From NCBI RefSeq assembly GCF_003339845.1, contig NZ_PPTR01000007.1, forward strand, positions 62,001 to 126,000: a DNA stretch of 64,000 nt, given 5' to 3'. How positions within the stretch are numbered: the stretch's first letter is position 1; each line of letters opens with the position of its first letter. This DNA comes from Gordonibacter sp. 28C. Lineage in GTDB: Bacteria > Actinomycetota > Coriobacteriia > Coriobacteriales > Eggerthellaceae. The notes below the pieces were generated by a model, which was not told where the DNA came from, made no database searches, and worked only from the letters and a program-made list of their open reading frames with translations. Of this stretch, positions 7,102 through 15,401 are shown piece by piece. A program made the position numbers and the translations under genes.

Positions 7102-9900
7102 ATGAGCCCTCGCACCGATCCGCCGTCCGCAGCCGCGCCGCGCCGCGAGGCGCCCGCTTGGCACGCAAAGCCCGCCGACGTCGTGCTCGCGGCCCTCGAC
7201 TCCACGCCGGACGGCATCTCGGCCGAGGAGGCGCGTCGACGCCTTGCCGAGGACGGCCCCAACGAGCTTGCGTCGAAGCCTCCCAAAACGTTCGGCGCCA
7301 TGGTGCGCGAGCAGCTGGGCGACCCCATGGTGCTCATCCTGGTGGTGGCGGCCGCGCTCTCCGCGCTTCTGCAGGAATGGGCGGAGGCCGGCATCATCTT
7401 CGCCATCGTGGTGGTGAACGCCGCCATCGGCATCGTGCAGGAGAGCCGCGCCCAGTCGTCGCTCGAGGCGCTGCGCTCGCTCTCGGCGCCCTCGGCGCGC
7501 GTCGTGCGCGACGGCGTGGAAGAGGTCGTTCCCGCGCGCGATTTGGCGGTCGGCGACGTGGTGCTGCTGGACGACGGCAGCATGGTGCCCGCCGACCTGA
7601 GGCTGCTGGACACGGCCAGCCTGCGCATGCAGGAGGCGTCCCTCACCGGAGAGTCCGTCCCCTCGGAGAAGGACGCCGCCGCGCACGTGGCTCCCGGTGC
7701 GCCGCTGGGCGACCGCGCCACCATGGCCTTCGCCACGTCCATCGTCACGGGCGGGCGCGCCCGGGGCGCGGTGGTGGCGACGGGCATGGGAACCGAGGTC
7801 GGGCAGATCGCGGGGCTCCTGGAAGGCGACGAGGAGCTGGACACCCCGCTCAAGCGCAAGCTCGCCTCGTTCGGCAAGCTGCTCACCATCGCGGGCGTGG
7901 CGGCGGCGCTGGCCGTGGTGGCCATCGGCCTGGCCTACGGCCGGCCGTTCGTGCCCTTGCTGCTGCTGGCCGTGTCGCTGGCCATCTCGGTCATACCCGA
8001 GAGCCTGCCCGCCACCGCCACCATCGTCATGGCTTTGGGCGTGCAGCGCATGGCCAAGCACCAGGCGCTCGTGAGGCGCCTGCCGGCCGTGGAGACGCTG
8101 GGCGGGGCGACCGTCGTCTGCACGGACAAGACCGGAACCCTCACCGAGAACCGCATGAGCGTCGTGCGCGTGGCGCTAGGCCCCGACCTGGACCGGGGCG
8201 CGCCGCTCGACCCCGTCGCGGCGCTCGAGGCGCACCCGGCGCTTTTCGGCGACCTGGCGTTCGTGGCGGCGCTCTGCAACGATGCGAGCTTCGCCGCCGG
8301 ACAGGACGAAAAAGGGCCGCGCGTGGACGAATGCGGCTACCCGCTCGACGCGGGCGGAGGGGCGGACGGAGGCGCCCGCGACGATGCGGAAGGCGGCGGG
8401 GCGGGCTCCGCCGATCCGGACGCCGTGATCGGCGACCCCACCGAGGGCGCCCTGCTCGTGCTGGCGCGCGACATCGGCGTTGAGCCCGCGGCCCTGCGCG
8501 CGGCGTACCCGCGCCTGGCCGAGCGGCCCTTCGACTCCGACCGCAAGCGCATGTCCACCGTGCACGAGCGCGACGGCCAGGTCGTGGCGCTCGTGAAGGG
8601 CGCGCTCGACGGGCTGCTGCCCCGCTGCGCCTTCGTCATGGACGACGGCGGGCCGCGCCCGATGACCGACGAGGACCGCGCCCGGGCGCTCGATGCGGCG
8701 CAGAAGCTCTCCGACGAGGCCCTGCGCGTGCTGGCGTTCGCCACGCGCGCGCTGCCCGCCGTGCCGGGCGACGGGGAGGACATCGAGCGCGAGCTCGTGC
8801 TGGTGGGGCTCGTGGGCATGATGGACCCGCCGCGCCCGGACGTGCGCGCGGCCGTGGACACGTGCCGCACGGCCGGCGTGCGCACGGTCATGATCACGGG
8901 CGACCATGCCGCGACGGCTCGCGCCATCGGAGCGGAACTGGACATCTACCGCCCCGGCGACCTCGTTGTCACGGGCGAGGAGCTGGAGGACATGGACGAC
9001 GCGGCGTTGGACGAGGCCGCGCGCCGCGCGAGCGTGTTCGCGCGCGTCTCGCCCTACCACAAGCTGCGCATCGTGCGCGCCCTCAAGCGCGACGGCGAGG
9101 TCACGGCCATGACGGGCGACGGCGTGAACGACGCGCCCGCGCTCAAGGCAGCCGACATCGGCGTGGCCATGGGAATCACGGGCACCGACGTTGCGAAGGA
9201 CGCCGCCGACATGGTGCTTCTGGACGACCGCTTCACCACCATCGTGTACGCCGTGAAGGAGGGGCGGCGCGTGCACCGCAACATCCAGAAGGTCGTGCAG
9301 TTCCTCGTGGCCGACAACCTGGCCGAGATCGTGGTGCTGCTGGCGGCCGTGGCGCTGAACTGGAACGCGCCGCTTTCGGCCGTCATGATACTGTGGGTGA
9401 ACCTGGCCACGGCCACGCTGCCGGCGCTCGCGCTGGGCGTGGAGCCCGCGAGCCGCCACATCATGGAGCATCCTCCCCTGCGCGCGGGCACGCTGCTGGA
9501 TGGGCCCCTCGCGCGCCGCGTGGTGTTCCAAGGGCTGTTCGTGGCGGGCTTCGCCCTGTTCGCGTTCGTCGTGGGGCGCGATGCAGGCGGTGACGCGCTC
9601 GGACGCACCATGGCGTTCGGCGTGCTGGCCTTCTCGCAGGTTCTGCGCGCCGTGAACCAGCGCTCGACCACCGACCCCGTATGGGACCGCGAGGGCGGCC
9701 GGAACCCGTGGCTCGGATGGGCCGTGGCCGCCAGCACGGCGCTCGTGCTCGTCGTGCTGCTCGTCCCGCCCGTGCGCGACGCGTTCGGCGGGGCGGCCAT
9801 GGACGCGTGGCAATGGGCGGCCGTGCTGGGCCTGGCGGCGCTCTCGCTCGTGCAGACCGAGGCGGCGAAGGCCGTCGGCCGCTGGCGGGCACGGCGCTAG
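7102..9900 (+). CDS. P2-type cation-translocating P-type ATPase (Ca2+-ATPase-like)
   Basis: A 932-residue membrane pump of the P2A-like class. It has the N-terminal cation-ATPase domain (SAEEARRRLAEDGPNEL), the actuator TGES (LTGESVPSEK), the phosphorylation site DKTGTLTENR with Asp342, and the hinge MTGDGVNDAPALKAADIG. M4 has PESLP (Glu300) where PEGLP is usual. M6 has NLATATLP (767-774) where Ca2+ pumps have NLVTDGLP, so the Asp equivalent to SERCA D800 is Ala771. A Gly/Asp-rich insert (about residues 415-435) sits in the nucleotide domain. The ATG at 7102 follows GAAAGGA; upstream in-frame codons lack a good ribosome site. The ion is uncertain. Confidence 0.92.
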   Translation: MSPRTDPPSAAAPRREAPAWHAKPADVVLAALDSTPDGISAEEARRRLAEDGPNELASKPPKTFGAMVREQLGDPMVLILVVAAALSALLQEWAEAGIIFAIVVVNAAIGIVQESRAQSSLEALRSLSAPSARVVRDGVEEVVPARDLAVGDVVLLDDGSMVPADLRLLDTASLRMQEASLTGESVPSEKDAAAHVAPGAPLGDRATMAFATSIVTGGRARGAVVATGMGTEVGQIAGLLEGDEELDTPLKRKLASFGKLLTIAGVAAALAVVAIGLAYGRPFVPLLLLAVSLAISVIPESLPATATIVMALGVQRMAKHQALVRRLPAVETLGGATVVCTDKTGTLTENRMSVVRVALGPDLDRGAPLDPVAALEAHPALFGDLAFVAALCNDASFAAGQDEKGPRVDECGYPLDAGGGADGGARDDAEGGGAGSADPDAVIGDPTEGALLVLARDIGVEPAALRAAYPRLAERPFDSDRKRMSTVHERDGQVVALVKGALDGLLPRCAFVMDDGGPRPMTDEDRARALDAAQKLSDEALRVLAFATRALPAVPGDGEDIERELVLVGLVGMMDPPRPDVRAAVDTCRTAGVRTVMITGDHAATARAIGAELDIYRPGDLVVTGEELEDMDDAALDEAARRASVFARVSPYHKLRIVRALKRDGEVTAMTGDGVNDAPALKAADIGVAMGITGTDVAKDAADMVLLDDRFTTIVYAVKEGRRVHRNIQKVVQFLVADNLAEIVVLLAAVALNWNAPLSAVMILWVNLATATLPALALGVEPASRHIMEHPPLRAGTLLDGPLARRVVFQGLFVAGFALFAFVVGRDAGGDALGRTMAFGVLAFSQVLRAVNQRSTTDPVWDREGGRNPWLGWAVAASTALVLVVLLVPPVRDAFGGAAMDAWQWAAVLGLAALSLVQTEAAKAVGRWRARR

Positions 9901-10102
9901 GCGGGCCGACGCCGCTTTCGTAGGTGCCAAGGCGAATCGGCTCGGCGCGCCTGGGGTCGACCGCTTCGATCGAAACGCGGGGCGCCGCGTCCCGCGGGGG
10001 CGGCGGCGTGGAGAGTTTGCGCGGCCGCACCTCGCGTCGACGCGCGCCGTCCGGCGAAGAGCTATTATCGTTTCACCGATGAATTAATTGACGAGGAGCA
10101 CC

Positions 10103-11050
10103 GTGCACGCCGCAGAAGCCGCATTCGACGAAGGGGACCTCAAGCTCGACTCGACGTTCTTCGTCGCGTTCGACCTCACCCACCGCGCGCTCAAGAGCGG
10201 TCTGGCGGCCGCGAGCCCCCTCAACGTGACGCAGTACCGCACGCTGGTGAAGCTGCTGGCCGCCGGCGAGCGCGGCGTGGCGCAGTCGGACCTCGGGGCG
10301 ATGCTCGACCTCAAGCCCAACGTTGTCACGCAGGCCGTGAACGCGCTCGCGTCCGCCGGGTTCGCCCAGCGCAGGCGCGCCGAGGGAAGCGACGGGCGCG
10401 TGCGCACCGCGTGCGTCACCGAGGCGGGGGCGAGTCACGTGGCCCGGGTGAACGCCTCCATCGTCGAGCGGCTGTACGCCCTGTTCCCCACCGAAGACGC
10501 CGCATATCGCAGCATCTTGGAGGCATCCATCGCCGCCGGAGCCGGCATCGAACCGGAGCCGTCCGAGGGAGCATCCGGCCGCTACGCCGCCTCGCGCGCC
10601 CTCGTGTCGCTGGAGCTGGTGAAGCATGCGATGGAAGAGGCGCTGCGCGCCACGTGCGGCGCCTCGCTCAACGAGTGCCGCGTGCTGCAGCGCCTCGACG
10701 AGGTGGGCGAGCCGCTGCGCATCGGCGACATCGCGAGCCAGCTGCAGATGACGTCCGTGGCCGTGGCGCGCGCGGTGGACCGGCTCGCCGAACGCGGATG
10801 GGTCGTGCGCCTGGCCAGCCCGAGCGACCGCAAGGCCGTGTTCGCAGCCGCCACTGCGCAGGGCGAGCGCAAGCAGAGGGCCGTCGCCCGCACCGTCGAC
10901 ACCCTCGCGCGCACGCAGCTGTGGAGCCGGCTCGACGACGGGCAGCGCCGCGCCCTGGCCCGCGCCTGGCGCGTCGTCATCGCCGACGTCCAAGCGCGCA
11001 AGGAGGCCGAGCGCAAAGCGGCGCTCGGCCAGCTGCATCCCCTCGCGTAA
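10103..11050 (+). CDS. tandem MarR-type winged-helix regulator
   Basis: A 315-residue protein with two consecutive MarR-like domains. The first (about 15-150) has LNVTQYRTLVKLL...VAQSDLGAMLDLKPNVVTQAVNALASAGF. The second (about 165-310) has LNECRVLQRLDEVGEPLRIGDIASQLQMTSVAVARAVDRLAERGW followed by a wing-like SPSDRKAVF. Ordinary MarR proteins are about 150 residues and dimerise; this looks like a fused dimer. GTG at 10103, preceded by GAGGAG, is chosen; a TTG at 10088 is in frame. Target genes are unknown. The P-type ATPase ends 200 bases upstream on the same strand, which is the only contextual hint. Confidence 0.8.
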   Translation: MHAAEAAFDEGDLKLDSTFFVAFDLTHRALKSGLAAASPLNVTQYRTLVKLLAAGERGVAQSDLGAMLDLKPNVVTQAVNALASAGFAQRRRAEGSDGRVRTACVTEAGASHVARVNASIVERLYALFPTEDAAYRSILEASIAAGAGIEPEPSEGASGRYAASRALVSLELVKHAMEEALRATCGASLNECRVLQRLDEVGEPLRIGDIASQLQMTSVAVARAVDRLAERGWVVRLASPSDRKAVFAAATAQGERKQRAVARTVDTLARTQLWSRLDDGQRRALARAWRVVIADVQARKEAERKAALGQLHPLA

Positions 11051-11112
11051 AGGCCGCGTTCGAGCGCGCCGCGCGGACCAAGGCAATCCTCTCGGGTCCC
11101 CCGGAGGGGGAC

Positions 11113-11129
11113 ATCGGTGATTTTCGTGC
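11113..11129 (+). repeat. 17-base copy of the 6912-6936 inverted-repeat arm
   Basis: ATCGGTGATTTTCGTGC is identical to 6919-6935. It follows a small palindrome, GTCCCCC-gga-GGGGGAC (11096-11112). No opposing arm was found nearby, so this looks like a remnant or half element in the marR-fic spacer. Confidence 0.6.
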
Positions 11130-11144
11130 ATCGAGCGCCTCCCG

Positions 11145-11186
11145 CGCTCGCAGCGGGGAGGGCCTTCGCCCTCCCCGCTGCGAGCG
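11145..11186 (+). terminator. strong hairpin downstream of the marR-like gene
   Basis: A perfect 19-bp GC-rich stem (11145-11163 and 11168-11186) with a four-base CTTC loop, starting about 95 bases after the marR-like stop. A U tract (TTTTT) occurs only about 16 bases beyond the stem, so it is an imperfect intrinsic terminator. It probably separates the regulator from the fic transcript. Confidence 0.55.
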
Positions 11187-11233
11187 TCAGCTACCGAGCT
11201 TGTTTTTCGCCAATACGTTCGCACCGCCTTCCC

Positions 11234-11269
11234 TTTTACCGCCATTGGCGGTAAAATAATGGCGGTAAA
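11234..11269 (+). promoter_or_regulatory. palindromic operator upstream of fic
   Basis: TTTTACCGCCA-t-TGGCGGTAAAA (11234-11256) is a perfect 11-bp inverted repeat. A third half-site TGGCGGTAAA follows at 11260-11269, 14 bases in phase after the previous half-site. It ends 18 bases before the fic ATG, overlapping where a transcript would start. The Fic protein ends in a winged-helix-like domain, so autoregulation is a natural guess. Confidence 0.6.
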
Positions 11270-11287
11270 GCGCTTGAAAGGAGCACC

Positions 11288-12241
11288 ATGCCTTACAAAC
11301 CGCCCTTTGAACCCACTGACCAGATAGTGGAAACGGCGCTGGAAATCGCCGAGATGGTAGGGCGGCTCACCCCTGATTCCGAGCTGTCCGCCTCGCCAAC
11401 CCTTCACCGCAAGCTGCGCATCCGGACTATCCACTCGTCTCTTGCCATCGAGCAGAACACGCTCACGATGGACCAAGTGACCGGCATCTTGAACGGCGAT
11501 CGCGTTCTGGGCCCTCCCGATGAGATCAGGGAGGTTCAGAACGCCAAGCGCGCCTACGACCTACTGCGCGAGCTGAACCCTTTCGATAGAGGCGACCTTC
11601 TTCGAGCCCACGGAGTCATGATGGACGGGCTGCGCAAAGACGCCGGAATGTTCCGCACGAAAAACGCGGGCGTCTACGACGGAGATCGCCTGATCCACGC
11701 CGGCACCCCTGCCGGCTACGTTCCCGAGGTTACTGCCGAACTGTTCGAATGGATGCGCACCACAAACATGCACCCGCTTGTCGCGTCGTGCGTGTTCCAT
11801 TATGAGTTCGAGTTCATCCACCCCTTCTCGGACGGCAACGGCCGTGTGGGAAGGCTTTGGCACACGCTTTTGCTGTCGCGATGGCGCGAGATGCTGGCAT
11901 GGTTGCCAGTGGAGAGCATGATCCGCGAACGCCAAGGCGGCTACTACGCCGCTTTGAACGAATCGAACTCCGCGGGTTCGTCGACCGCCTTCGTCGCGTT
12001 CATGCTTGCGGCCATTCGCGATGCGATGCGACCGTTTTGCACGCGAAAAAGCGAAAAAGACCTGTTCGAGGATCGCGTCCTGAATTTCATGGCAGCAAAC
12101 CCCTTTTGCACGGTCGCCGAAGTCGCCGAAGCCGTCGGATCAGCGATGCGCACGACGGAGCGAACCATCGCCGCGCTCAAGAAAGACAAGCGCGTCCGGC
12201 GCGTTGGAAGCCCGCGCGCCGGACGTTGGGAGATACTCTAG
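11288..12241 (+). CDS. Fic family protein with C-terminal winged-helix domain
   Basis: A 317-residue Fic/DOC enzyme, probably an AMP-transferase. The catalytic motif HPFSDGNGRVGR matches HxFx(D/E)GNGRxxR. Near the N terminus SSLAIEQNTLT (about residue 55) matches the inhibitory helix motif (S/T)xxxE(G/N) of class II Fic proteins except that Gln replaces Gly/Asn. The last 60 residues (NPFCTVAEVAEAVGSAMRTTERTIAAL) form a helix-turn-helix. The ATG at 11288 follows GAAAGGAG. No antitoxin ORF is adjacent. A palindromic operator lies just upstream. Targets are unknown. Confidence 0.93.
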   Translation: MPYKPPFEPTDQIVETALEIAEMVGRLTPDSELSASPTLHRKLRIRTIHSSLAIEQNTLTMDQVTGILNGDRVLGPPDEIREVQNAKRAYDLLRELNPFDRGDLLRAHGVMMDGLRKDAGMFRTKNAGVYDGDRLIHAGTPAGYVPEVTAELFEWMRTTNMHPLVASCVFHYEFEFIHPFSDGNGRVGRLWHTLLLSRWREMLAWLPVESMIRERQGGYYAALNESNSAGSSTAFVAFMLAAIRDAMRPFCTRKSEKDLFEDRVLNFMAANPFCTVAEVAEAVGSAMRTTERTIAALKKDKRVRRVGSPRAGRWEIL

Positions 12242-12255
12242 GAAAAGCGGTTCCC

Positions 12256-12981
12256 CTACGCGCGAGCCCTCTTCGCCAGCGCGTTCGCGCCGAACATGAT
12301 GGCCAGGTTCACAACCACGTCGGCGGCGAACCATGCGCCCACGACGCCCACGTCGACGGTTGCGGCGTTGAGGGCCGCGAACGTTCCCGCGGTGAGCACC
12401 ATGACCACGAGCCCGCACGCGAAAGCCGCGATCACCAGGTTCCATCCGGCGCGCTTGTCGTCGCGCGCCCGCGCGAAGCACGCGCACACGGTCATCGAAG
12501 CCGCGCCCAGAAGCGTTCCGAGGAACGCCGCGAACCCGACGAGGGCCAACGCCAAAACCGGCGCGGACGGCATCTTCGAGCTCATAGAGCCCACCTGCAC
12601 GGCCGACAGTATGCCGCTTGCCACCACGAGCAGGCACAGAAGCGCCGCGAGCGCCGTCGCCCACCCCCACAGAAACGCCGTCGCAGGGCGCCCCGGCCCC
12701 GCCGAGCCGCGCGCGCACAAAAGCCCGTAGAGCGCCGGCCCCGCCGTGGACACCGCGAGCGCGAGCCCCGCCGCGAACATGAACGCAACGAACGCCGACC
12801 CCGTGAGAATCGAGCACACCACGTCCAGGATGGGCACGTCGGCCGCCGAGATGTAGTCGTAGGACAGGGTGCCGGTCAGGTCCATCACCGCCAGGCCGAC
12901 GCGTCCGACCACCGCCACCGCGGCTGCGATGCAGAACAGCATCGCGAACGGGCGGGCCATGCTCTTCATCTGCTCTTTCAT
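12256..12981 (-). CDS. hypothetical multi-pass membrane protein
   Basis: A 241-residue protein not assigned to a family. About six hydrophobic segments are visible (for example PFAMLFCIAAAVAVVGRVGLAV, VAFMFAAGLALAVSTAG, VLALALVGFAAFLGTLLG and VVNLAIMFGANALA). It has no heme or metal motif. It is the last gene of the minus-strand respiratory block, 15 bases after the flavoprotein stop, so it is probably co-transcribed. It could be a membrane anchor or accessory factor for that module, which is inference from position only. Confidence 0.75.
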   Translation of the reverse strand: MKEQMKSMARPFAMLFCIAAAVAVVGRVGLAVMDLTGTLSYDYISAADVPILDVVCSILTGSAFVAFMFAAGLALAVSTAGPALYGLLCARGSAGPGRPATAFLWGWATALAALLCLLVVASGILSAVQVGSMSSKMPSAPVLALALVGFAAFLGTLLGAASMTVCACFARARDDKRAGWNLVIAAFACGLVVMVLTAGTFAALNAATVDVGVVGAWFAADVVVNLAIMFGANALAKRARA

Positions 12982-12996
12982 GAGTCCTCCTCCCGC

Positions 12997-14850
12997 CTAC
13001 TCGTCCGCTTCTTGCAGTTCGTTCCGCACCGCGAACGTGCCGCACAGGTACCCGCCGCAGAACGCCAGGCTCACGTCGCCCAAGAGCGAGCCCAAGATGG
13101 GGTCGCCGATGTAGCTGTTCTCGCCGCACGCGCCGCCGGCCGTGTGCCAGCCCGCGTACAGGCCGGGGATGGGGGTGCCCTTCGTCGACACCACCTGCAT
13201 CCGGTCGTTGATGAGCAGCCCGGCCTTCGTGCCGTACAGGTTGCCGCCGATGCGGCAGCCGTAGAACGGCGGGTCCTTGATGGCGTGCAGCCACGCGGGG
13301 GGCATGGGGTACATGAAGTCGTCCTCGCCCTTCTCGCAGCACGCGTTCCACTTCTCCACGGCCTCCACGAGCACGCCCTCCTCGAACCCCAGGTCGCGTT
13401 CCAGCTCCTCCAGCGTGTCGCGCCTCTTCAGCACGTCGGCCCCGATGGCGTCCTCGACGCCGTGGTGCCAGTCGCGGTAATGCTCGGGCACCTTGTCGAT
13501 CTGCTCGAGGTCGGGCGTGATGAGCTTGCGGCAGTGCTCTTGAGCGAAGCCCGCCAGATGGTCCTCGTAGTGCGCGTCGAAGACGATGTAGGAGCGGTGC
13601 CCCGGCGGGGTCATCTGGATGGTGGCCAGATCGCCCAGCGCGTAGATGGCGTTCGCGCCGTCCTCGCCCACGCGGCTGTCCATGTAGCGCAGGCGGTTGC
13701 CGCAGCGGTCGACGGTGAACCACGGCTGGCGCGACAGCTGCGTCATGCCGTCGTAGAGGAAGCGCGCCCACTGGCCGCCCTCGGCCTCCCAGTCCACGCC
13801 GCCGTCGAAGCTCGCCGAGCTGTTGAAGCCCGACACGTCGGCGTTCACGCCCAGGCCCATGCGGAAGCACTCGCCCGTCTCGCCCGCCGTGAGGTAGCTC
13901 GAGGCGCAGCCCATGGCCGCCGTGGGGATGTAGCGCTGCAGCAGCGCCTTGTTGTTGCAGAACCCGCCCGCCGTGAGGATGACGCCGCGCGAGGCGTGGA
14001 TGTACCTCTCGTCCCCGTACCCCTCGCGCACCACCACGCCCACCACGCGGCCGTCGCCGTCCTGCACGAGCGCCTGGGCCGGGCTCTGGAAGCGGTAGTC
14101 CACCCCGTGCCTCTGGCCGAAGCTGAACATGGCGTCCGTGGCGTCCTTCATCTTCAATACGTGGTGGTCGAGCGTCGAGTTCTTCGGCGCCACGTACACC
14201 GGCACCTCGCCGAGGCGCCATTGCACCCCGCAGTCGGCCATCCAGTCGATGCAGTGGCCGCCCTCCTCGGCGATGAGGTTGATGAGGCGAGGGTCGCATG
14301 CGTAGTGGTACTCGTCGATGGCCCAGTCGGCCAGCTTCTTGGCGTCGAAGGGATAGCTGGGGAAGGCGAAGCGCTTCGATTCCTGCAGCTTCGAGCCGCC
14401 CAGGATCGCGCACATGCCGGCCTCCTGCGCGTTGCCGCCGTGCAGGCCCATGGCCTCCACGCAGATGACGTCGGCGCCCAGCTCGGCCGCCCGCGCCGCC
14501 GCGTTCAGCCCGCCGCCGCCCGCGCCCACCACGCAGATCTCGCACTCGTAGTCCCACGACGCCGGCACCGCGCGGGGCGGGATGGGCGACGCGTCGTCGG
14601 CCGGGAAGGCCGCGCCGTTGTGCTCGCGGTAGGTGCCGTCCGCGCTCGACGCGTTCGCGTCCGCGCTCGCGGGCACCGCCGCCTCCGCGGATCCGTCGGC
14701 GGCCCAATCGCCTATCGCGCCCTCCTGCACGGCCCATGCCGCTCCCGGCACCGCCGCCGCGGCGGCGGTGCCGCCCACGACGACGGCGGCGCGCGTCAGA
14801 AAGTCGCGGCGCGAAAGGCCGCGTGCGGCCCGGTCCTTGTTCTCGCTCAT
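12997..14850 (-). CDS. Tat-exported FAD-dependent reductase (fumarate reductase/urocanate reductase family)
   Basis: A 617-residue flavoprotein. A twin-arginine signal is at residues 13-18 (SRRDFL), followed by a hydrophobic Ala/Val-rich segment, so it acts outside the membrane. The FAD-binding motif ICVVGAGGGGLNAAARAAEL is at about 100-120. The C-terminal FAD block is GLYAGWHTAGGACGENSYIG. It belongs to the FAD_binding_2 superfamily that includes fumarate, urocanate and ketosteroid reductases. The substrate cannot be read from the sequence. It overlaps the FMN lipoprotein gene by four bases (ATGA). Electrons are likely delivered by that protein and the multiheme cytochrome. Confidence 0.88.
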   Translation of the reverse strand: MSENKDRAARGLSRRDFLTRAAVVVGGTAAAAAVPGAAWAVQEGAIGDWAADGSAEAAVPASADANASSADGTYREHNGAAFPADDASPIPPRAVPASWDYECEICVVGAGGGGLNAAARAAELGADVICVEAMGLHGGNAQEAGMCAILGGSKLQESKRFAFPSYPFDAKKLADWAIDEYHYACDPRLINLIAEEGGHCIDWMADCGVQWRLGEVPVYVAPKNSTLDHHVLKMKDATDAMFSFGQRHGVDYRFQSPAQALVQDGDGRVVGVVVREGYGDERYIHASRGVILTAGGFCNNKALLQRYIPTAAMGCASSYLTAGETGECFRMGLGVNADVSGFNSSASFDGGVDWEAEGGQWARFLYDGMTQLSRQPWFTVDRCGNRLRYMDSRVGEDGANAIYALGDLATIQMTPPGHRSYIVFDAHYEDHLAGFAQEHCRKLITPDLEQIDKVPEHYRDWHHGVEDAIGADVLKRRDTLEELERDLGFEEGVLVEAVEKWNACCEKGEDDFMYPMPPAWLHAIKDPPFYGCRIGGNLYGTKAGLLINDRMQVVSTKGTPIPGLYAGWHTAGGACGENSYIGDPILGSLLGDVSLAFCGGYLCGTFAVRNELQEADE

Positions 14851-15350
14851 CTCGCTTCCCCTCCCTCGCCCGTCGCGGAGGCCGCCGCGGCGGCCTCCGC
14901 CTGCGCGAGCGCGTCGTCTACCGCCTGCTTGACGCCTGCGGTGGTGATGGTCGCGCCGCTCACGGCGTCGATGTCAGATCCCTGCGCGGCCTCGATCATG
15001 GCCGCGAACGTGCCGTCGCGCACGGCCTCGTAGCCGCCCCTGCTCTGGCTCTCGCCCTCCTGCGTCGTCTCCAGGCACGAGATGCGGTTGTCCTGCACGA
15101 GCAGCGTGACGGTGACGGAACCCTCCATCCCCTTTCCCGTGCCCGTGTACACGCCGTCGCGCAGCTCGCCTTCCGCCTTCTTCTGCGCGTCGACCGTAAT
15201 CTCTTGGTCCCACGGGTCGTCCAGGCGCATCGCGAGCTGCTCGGCGCTCGCCGCGTCCTTCGACCCCGTTCCCTCGAACCCGGCGCTGCATCCCGTCAGG
15301 CCCAGGGTGAGCGCCGCCGCGCCGCACGCGACGGCCGCTTGCTTCTTCAT
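14847..15350 (-). CDS. FMN-binding-domain lipoprotein
   Basis: A 167-residue lipoprotein. The signal peptide ends in LTGC (Cys21). The C-terminal FMN-binding domain has the covalent flavinylation motif SGAT (residues 131-134, Thr134), which in this family receives FMN from an ApbE transferase. Its likely role is an extracytoplasmic electron carrier between the five-heme cytochrome upstream and the flavoprotein downstream. The Ala/Glu-rich C-terminal tail is low complexity. No apbE gene is in the window. Confidence 0.87.
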   Translation of the reverse strand: MKKQAAVACGAAALTLGLTGCSAGFEGTGSKDAASAEQLAMRLDDPWDQEITVDAQKKAEGELRDGVYTGTGKGMEGSVTVTLLVQDNRISCLETTQEGESQSRGGYEAVRDGTFAAMIEAAQGSDIDAVSGATITTAGVKQAVDDALAQAEAAAAASATGEGGEAR

Positions 15351-15401
15351 CGTCGTCCTCCTTCTCGCGCGTGATGGCGATTGCCCGACATGCCGGCCCC
15401 T

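Noticed and set aside
11857-15033. Very long plus-strand frames (for example 11857-15033, 31944-39308, 50509-55224)
   Set aside because: These are antisense shadows of well-identified minus-strand genes, produced by high GC codon bias; their translations are His/Arg/Ala-rich with no family motifs.
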